A DNA stretch of 64,000 bases from Antedon mediterranea (Eukaryota > Echinodermata > Crinoidea > Comatulida > Antedonidae), in contig NC_092672.1 of NCBI RefSeq assembly GCF_964355755.1, positions 36,390,501 through 36,454,500 of the forward strand, written 5' to 3'. The notes beneath the pieces were generated by a model, which had not been told where the DNA came from, ran no database searches, and was given only the letters and a program-made list of their open reading frames with translations. This document shows positions 58,301 through 64,000 of this stretch, one piece after another (position 1 is the stretch's first letter; each line of letters begins with the position of its first letter). Made by a program: the position numbers and the translations under genes.

Positions 58301-59028
58301 CGACGTTAGCACGCATTCTGGTAGAATTCTGCTGCGCAATTTGACAATTTTACAAATTGTGCAGCGCAATTTGAAATTGCGCAAGGATTTTCTTGCGCAA
58401 TTTGATATTGCGCAAGTTGATTGCGCAATTTAATATTGCGCAAGAAAATGCGTGCGCAATTTAAAATTGCGCAAGAATTCTTTGCGCAATTTCAAATTGC
58501 GCAAGGAATTCTTTGCGCAATTTTAAATTGCGCAAATCGTTCAAATCGCGCTTAACAGTTATACTTAATAAATGGAAGTAAATAAAGTAAACTTTAAGTT
58601 TAAAATTTAAAGTTTTCTATTCGAATAATTTTCTGTTGAGCACAATCCGTTTACAATTTACCATTCGAATACAAAAAGTACTCAACGAATATTTATATTG
58701 CCTACGGAAGTTCCTAATCGAATACAATATCTAGGCCCCGGTTTGCCAATAAAGTAGTCGTTTCAGGGATAGAGCCTAGGGGGAAATCCGTTTTCTCTCT
58801 CGTTATGTTGTTGATTATGCCGTCCAATTTGGCCTAGGACTAGACCCCAGACTTACCGATAATTACGTAAGGTAAAATGTCTAGTAAAACGTTTTACTTT
58901 AATTAATAATGAAAGAATATATTACCAGGCTTTAATAAATGATGCTGCCGTGGATCTCGAATTCCTCTAGCTGGAAATACAGCTTCAGTAAACGTAGTCA
59001 ATTTTTGTCGCATATAATCCGCCGCCAT
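55332..59028 (-). CDS. TMEM17: Transmembrane protein 17, ciliary transition-zone protein (four exons)
   Basis: TMEM17 is a four-pass membrane protein of the MKS/B9 module at the ciliary transition zone, where it helps gate entry of membrane proteins. Exons 58926-59028, 56579-56682, 56105-56218 and 55332-55604 join in phase to 197 residues; the human protein has 198. The start MAADYMRQKLTTFTEAVFP aligns with the family N terminus. Hydrophobic segments are at about 43-68, 75-95, 111-135 and 140-163. The block RLYLGYLGNLQERVPELAGF across the exon 3-4 junction is nearly identical to vertebrate TMEM17. For exon 3, the acceptor at 56219 is chosen over one 15 bases further in because it has a better pyrimidine tract and gives the family's spacing. 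Intron 1 carries nested transposons. Confidence 0.95.
55925..56000 (-). mobile_element. tRNA-derived SINE fragment
   Basis: ATGACAGGACTTGAACCCAG at the left is the inverted B-box side, and the right edge AAGCCACAACTCCAA matches the SINE at 608-720. Located in TMEM17 intron 3. Confidence 0.7.
57291..58556. mobile_element. DNA transposon with about 50-bp terminal inverted repeats and TTGCGCAATTT arrays
   Basis: The ends GTTATGCGCGATTTGAACGA and its inverted partner (ending CGCGCTTAAC) match over about 50 bases with one difference. AGTTAT flanks both sides (57285-57290 and 58557-58562), a likely 6-bp target-site duplication. Both ends carry arrays of the palindromic word TTGCGCAATTT/AAATTGCGCAA: about 57310-57432 on the left and about 58333-58535 on the right. 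No transposase ORF is seen. A second element is inserted inside (57647-58101). Located in TMEM17 intron 1. Confidence 0.85.
57647..58101. mobile_element. Nested MITE with 44-bp terminal inverted repeats and 7-bp target duplication
   Basis: It begins CAAAGATTATATAGCGCCGC and ends with the inverted copy (GCGGCGCTATACAATCTTTG), with arms of about 44 bases and two or three mismatches. GTGTATT precedes (57640-57646) and follows (58102-58108) the element exactly. A second inverted pair lies inside (CCATGGACGCCATTC and GAATGGCGTCCATGG). Terminal CARAG and a 7-8-bp duplication resemble hAT-type elements. No coding capacity. Confidence 0.85.
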
Positions 59029-59160
59029 CTTTCGCGAAAATGAAAAAAAGTAATAACAGTAGAGGGCAGTAAATCAATTAGGCCAAAAAAAAAACCAACA
59101 TGCTGGCCGGCTATAGCTGAATAATGCGATGGAACCATTCTCTTTGTCTAAATATATCAA

Positions 59161-59166
59161 TTTATT
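59161..59166 (-). promoter_or_regulatory. Candidate polyadenylation signal of the CDIPT-like gene
   Basis: AATAAA on the minus strand 70 bases after the stop at 59236 and about 130 bases before the TMEM17 start, so the two genes nearly abut. Confidence 0.45.
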
Positions 59167-59235
59167 TAATCATCATATTATTATTATACAAACATATTTG
59201 TACCATCCATGGTATAATGCAGTCTATTTTTTCAA

Positions 59236-61129
59236 TTATTTTCTAGCTTCAGCTTCTCCACTATTGTCATCTTCAGCTACTAAACATAGTATATGAGACC
59301 AAATGAAAAAAACCTGCAAAAGAATTTATATAATATAAATATATACGGTACAGGAAAAAACTTGTGACAGTGATCGATCCATGGCCTAAAAATTGTGAAA
59401 TTAATTTAATCAGCTATCTTTTGCATTGTAACTATGTTTCAATGTTTAATTTTCATTACCTCAACTACAAAACACAATGCTCTGCCTGAACTAAGAAAAG
59501 CAATGCCAAAATACTGTAGAATCTTTGGTACTGCAAGATGAGACAACACATTGGTGTAATGGGCATACATCCAAATGGGCAGACCATGAAGACCCAGAAT
59601 AGCAAATGTTCCCGTAGGAGTTTTAAAATCTGAAAAATAATTTGTTTTAAAGAGTTATCAAAGGCATGTTCTCGCACTCGCTAGAATTATAATGATAATG
59701 TTCAATTTCATATATATTGCAAAATACAGTGTGCTGAACAATCAACAGAAAAACAAAATTAAGTCTCATTTGAGTGTTTGTTTGATATGATTTCAAAACG
59801 TACTTTTTTCCATAACTTTTCGAACCAACCAAGGCGTCTCATGAACAACCACTTTCCATCTAGCTCCAAGCGAATGAGTGCAGACAAAAACAAGCCATTC
59901 TAACATAGCAATGAAACATCCCCACTAAAAAAACAAATGAAAAGGAATTATGAAAGAAGTCAACATAGCAGGCCATGCTGGCGAATATATTGCGGCTTAA
60001 TCAAAATACAGTCTAAATTTTAGCCAGGAGTTTTTTACACAAAATGAGCAAAAATTATAGGTTAAATAAGCATGTCATCACAAATCACAAATTGTTGCTG
60101 GTCTTTGAAAATTAAAAGGGCACTTTAAGAAAAGGGGGTTCGTTAGAACATTCATACTCCCCCCTCCCCTCCCCCTCCCTTCTGGCTACAGGCTTGATAG
60201 ACGGCTTACCTGATACAAGCGACTCCATAGCATTCCTCGACCAATATTGTCAATAACAACATCAAACTTTAAAAAAAAAAATTTAATTGAAGTTATTAAA
60301 TGTAATAGTATTACAGTAATAAGATTTTGTTTATGTAGAGCATCTTGTGTATGTTTGTCTTGTGAACAAGATTGCTATCTTTAAGAAGGATAGTGAATGA
60401 ATTCGCTTATATCATTATATCCTATATAAAAACAAAAACAAATGAAACTCGCATAATTAATTTAGAAGTTGTTTACCCAAGCACCAAATGCTGAACATTG
60501 ATTCAACTTTCTAGCTGCAATCCCATCAAACACTGCAAATAAAAGAAAACACAAACATTTTTTTTTTAAATGTTCAGTTATTTATGTATATTTATTTATC
60601 TTTATAAATCCAAAGCCAAATTACTGAAAATATTTACAATGCTGTATCAGTGGATCTCAATAAGATACAAAATAAAATAAGCAAAAAGCTAAATCAAAAG
60701 TCCTTTATTTATATATATTTATTTATTTATGTATATTACCAGTCGGCATTTTGATTTTTATCTAAGCTCCGATTCTAGCTCAAGTATTATTTTCAAATGT
60801 CATGTGTCTGAACCTAGACTACATTTTAATATAAAAGAATATTTCGGATTACTTGCCATCTAACACAGCATTCGCACTATATAATGCTAGAAAGACCATA
60901 GGGCTCCTGGTGTAAAACAAACAACTTGAAAATAATAACGTAAGTCGAGCATAACCTACAAAAAATGTCAAAATATATTAATAAACACTGTTCAATCAAT
61001 TGGGAATAAATAATAGAAATTTACAGAAATTGATATTTCATTAATTTGTCATTTTGACAACAACTAAGTATACCACTTGAGCGACTTACCGATCAGATTA
61101 GGAACATACAAAAAAACGGACCTGACCAT
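59236..61129 (-). CDS. CDP-alcohol phosphatidyltransferase, phosphatidylinositol-synthase-like (seven exons)
   Basis: Enzymes of this family transfer a phosphatidyl group from CDP-diacylglycerol (or a related donor) to an alcohol in the ER membrane. Exons: 61090-61129, 60857-60955, 60477-60532, 60210-60266, 59804-59924, 59460-59629 and 59236-59313; phases join to 206 residues (human CDIPT has 213). The signature D-x2-D-G-x2-A-R-x8-G-x3-D-x3-D is complete: Asp46, Asp49, Gly50, Ala53, Arg54, Gly63, Asp67 and Asp71. The N terminus (FLYVPNLIGYAR) and LDVFDGIAARKLNQ closely resemble CDIPT. After residue 71 the sequence diverges (VIDNIGRGMLW), so inositol is a likely but unproven acceptor. Several hydrophobic helices and a polar tail ending EAEARK are present. 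The intron after exon 2 has a GC donor. Oriented in tandem with TMEM17, 208 bases upstream of it. Confidence 0.85.
60851..60862 (-). promoter_or_regulatory. GC-AG splice donor inside the catalytic motif of the CDIPT-like gene
   Basis: On the minus strand exon 2 ends TTAGATG and the intron begins GCAAGT. No GT donor is close by that keeps the frame, and joining to 60532 makes LDVFDG, the family motif. AG|GCAAGT-like sites are the known class of GC donors. Confidence 0.75.
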
Positions 61130-61463
61130 TTTTGTATTTATTATATTTATATGTCACGTGCCTACTTCTTGTTGATGGATGGGGAATTACCCGTGTGGGT
61201 AACGATCTCCCACTCTGACTGGTGACTTGGTACTTTGAGGCCTTTTAAAATAATTAAAAGCACGTTTTCTTCAGCTAGTACATAATTATTAAGAACTTGA
61301 TGTTTAGTAGAACTTGATTTTACACCGTTTCTGTTGTGACCACCACACGTACCCCACCACACAACCAGTTTCCAAAAGAAATTGCAGTATTAAAGCACAA
61401 GGACTAAAATACCAGTTAGTCGATCGGCTATCAGCGCGATAGAGATCCTGCTGCAGACTGTCC

Positions 61464-61660
61464 GCCATGCGGTATGTCTGCCAGGCGGTATGTCCGCCAG
61501 GGGAACATATTCTCGACGATACCATTTTTTTAAAAGGGAAAATATCTGTACTTTGTTTCTGTAATGTCTGCAAGGCGGTATGTCTGCCAGGGGGAACATA
61601 TTCCTGACGATACCATTTTTTTAGAGGGAAAAATTATATGTACTTTGTTTCTGTAAGTAA
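61464..61660. repeat. 90-bp direct repeat upstream of the CDIPT-like gene
   Basis: GGCGGTATGT begins units at 61484 and 61574. Each unit continues with GAACATATT, ACGATACCATTTTTTT and GTACTTTGTTTCTGTAA. A fragment (GCGGTATGTCTGCCAG) also precedes the first unit. Confidence 0.8.
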
Positions 61661-63439
61661 ATTGCGTTACTAAAGCGTCACTTTTCCTAGAGTTGCGTCG
61701 ACATATCCAAATGGCAGTTTGATAGACCATAATCCGAGGTGTTTTGTATATCGAATTTTTTTCTGTTCGGTTTTTATATACAATATTTTTATCAGTAGAA
61801 TATTCTGTGAATCTAACCTGTTTCTTGCAGGTCGTTTATCCCATCTTAGATCTCCACATGATGAATACATTAAAAAATAACATCAAAACTATAACAACCT
61901 TAAAGGCCAGGTGCGGGCAAAAAATTTCTATTGATCATACATTCCAATAATTATCGATCTATAGTTTCCCCTATGTTTCATAATTTTTGGGATTTTATTT
62001 GTGTTACACGAGCTTGTTGAAAATAAGCACTTTCTTATCAGTGGGGGGATAGTTCAAATTACACAGTAAAATCTCTATTCTTTTGTACACAAATTTTGTA
62101 AATAGAGAGGCATTTTAAAAAGCTATGAAAAATAAACGGTGTGGTAAAAAATGTTATCAGATGACTAAATATAGGTAATATAACTTGAATATTACATTTC
62201 TGGTATTTTTATTCAACTTCAGATTTTTATTTTCATGCTATAGCAAAAATTATCCACCGTATATCCACCACCGTTTTTCACCTTCTAGGGAGTCACCAGA
62301 CATGTTATTACATTAGGTTAACTACCTAACTACTGAAAAAAGTCTTTTTGGTTTTTATAGAAGAATTTTACAAAATTTTGTATTTGACCATATTAAGGGA
62401 AATTCATGTTTTTTCATCTTGATTTCTGTTACAAATATTTGATTTATGTACAATTAACCAAATATTATATTTAAAATTCATGCCTGTACCTGAGCTTTAA
62501 AACAAACAAATTAATGCTAGACATCACACAACGTAGGCCTAAAAAATAACTGCATTGTCCGTATTGTAGGAACGGCTGAAAACCGTCGCCGGTGGCCATC
62601 CTTTGCATATAATACTAGTATTATTAACTAGCATAGCTTTATCTTTATACTGTTATTGTTATACTACTGTGTACTACATTGGCCATTATTTACCGAATTA
62701 CTGTATATCTGATTCTTCATAATTTCAAAATCATATTAATTTTTCATATCATTTTTATTGTTTCACAGTACATACAATTTTATAAAACAAATTACAAGAA
62801 AAAGCCTTGTTAAAAATGATGTGTGGAATCTAAAAAAAAGGATTTTTGGTCTGGTGAGTTTCCAAAAGACATTAAACATTACAATGTAAAACATAAAAAA
62901 GACTTCCTAAACATAAGATATAATTTATAAATTCCATAGGAGCAAACTATAATGAATATTGATAGATTGACTTATTATTTGTATTTTTTTTAAAGAAAGT
63001 AAGGTTCGGGTAATAATTTAATGTTTAACCAATGTAACCTTTATTATGATTATTGTTTTAAATACAACCTAATTTAAGTAGCATATCTTTCAAAATACTA
63101 CAGAATACTGTAGCAGAAATATTACAGACAAACTGTAAATTCAAACATACTGCACCCTTCAACACAGTGCATTTAATTAAGACATTTGTAATAGTAAAAC
63201 GAAAGGCTTGTAGACGAATGGACAAATGACATCTGCATGCAAAAATAAGGTTAAGTTTAAAAATGGATAACTTTGGGTTATGAAAATATTCATAATGTGT
63301 CTACTGTTTTGTTTTAATTTTAAATCAACTTTTTTCGACTAATTTTTGGTGAAAGTTAATAACTATTATGATACTTCAAAATGACCAACTTTTTTTCGAA
63401 ATATTAATTTTTTTAAATAAATTTATTTTGTTGAATTAG

Positions 63440-64000
63440 TCAAAGGGACAATACATCTTAACGTTGAAATAATATTGAAAAACAAACGTAATAATGGCGT
63501 TAACACAATGTAATTTCAACCTTTATTCAATGTTGAAAAAATTTTGTCATTTTAACCAAAAATGCCAAATGGATTTTAACGTTGAATTAACGTTAACATT
63601 ATATTGTGTTATAAACGTAACACAATGTTCAATTCAAATCATGTTGCCATTTTAACCAAAAGCCAGCTCGATTATAACGTTAAATTATCGTTGAAATGAG
63701 ATTGATATAGAAACGTAATACTGTAATGGAGTTAAAACATGAAAACATAATTTCAACCTTTATTCAATGATGAAAACATGTTGTCATTTTAACCAAAAAT
63801 GCCAACTCGATTTTAACGTTAAATTAACGTTGAAAAGAGATTGCTAAAGAAACGTAATACTGTAAAGGGGTTAAAACATGAAAGCATAATTTATAACTAC
63901 CTCTTTCAATCTTTTTTCAACATTGAAAACATATCCTTTTAACCAAATTCGACTGGATTTTAACGTTAAATTAAATTGATAAATAAACGTAAACGGTTGG
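63440..64000. repeat. Degenerate tandem array, unit about 100-146 bp, running off the window
   Basis: The words TTTTAACGTT(A/G)AATTA, TTTCAACCTTTATTCAAT and CATTTTAACCAAAA recur about four times with spacings near 100, 140 and 146 bases. Units are diverged. The array continues beyond base 64000. Confidence 0.75.

Larger units (their letters stand above)
61130..64000. other. Right end of window, repeats and no gene seen
   Basis: The first few hundred bases upstream of 61129 should hold the promoter of the CDIPT-like gene. A 90-bp direct repeat lies at 61484-61660 and a long degenerate tandem array at about 63440-64000. Between them (61700-63430) is AT-rich sequence with no recognisable exon on either strand. 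Confidence 0.55.

Noticed and set aside
61744-61950. 68-codon plus-strand frame near the right end
   Set aside because: Composition is that of random AT-rich DNA, and no domain or splice support is seen.

Overview
The window is nuclear DNA from an animal. It is AT-rich, with small exons, long introns, GT-AG splice sites and dense short mobile elements. Every gene that can be read is a conserved metazoan one. Gene content together with the hairpin MITEs and tRNA-type SINEs suggests a marine invertebrate, most likely a non-vertebrate deuterostome such as an echinoderm. The species assignment is inference.

Seven loci can be reconstructed exon by exon, with reading frames that join across every intron. 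From left to right: a VPS37 ESCRT-I subunit (minus, 256-4560); EIF2B1, the alpha subunit of eIF2B (minus, 5931-12619), head to head across about 200 bases with SUPT4H1, the SPT4 elongation factor (plus, 12821-13809); SPATA22, a meiotic recombination factor (minus, 15435-21722); a CUX/CASP locus (plus, 25035-53307) that encodes two unrelated proteins from a shared coiled-coil start; TMEM17, a ciliary transition-zone protein (minus, 55332-59028); and a divergent phosphatidylinositol-synthase-like CDP-alcohol phosphatidyltransferase (minus, 59236-61129). The deduced lengths, by splice-site reading, are 297, 304, 117, 374, 1214 (Cux form), 683 (CASP form), 197 and 206 residues. Most are close to the vertebrate family lengths.

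The CUX/CASP locus fills about 28 kb. Eleven shared exons are followed either by four exons with three CUT domains and a homeodomain (the transcription factor, ending at 46286) or by seven exons further downstream that end in a transmembrane anchor (the Golgi protein CASP, ending at 53307). This matches the known mammalian CUX1 arrangement.

Non-coding DNA is rich in elements. A hairpin MITE of about 160 bases occurs at least 18 times. There are five copies of a tRNA-derived SINE, two copies of a second SINE-like repeat, several private inverted-repeat elements, a LINE reverse-transcriptase remnant, a transposon nested inside another in TMEM17 intron 1, and an 80-bp tandem array that duplicates the start of an EIF2B1 exon with its splice acceptor. 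The last 2.9 kb holds only repeats.
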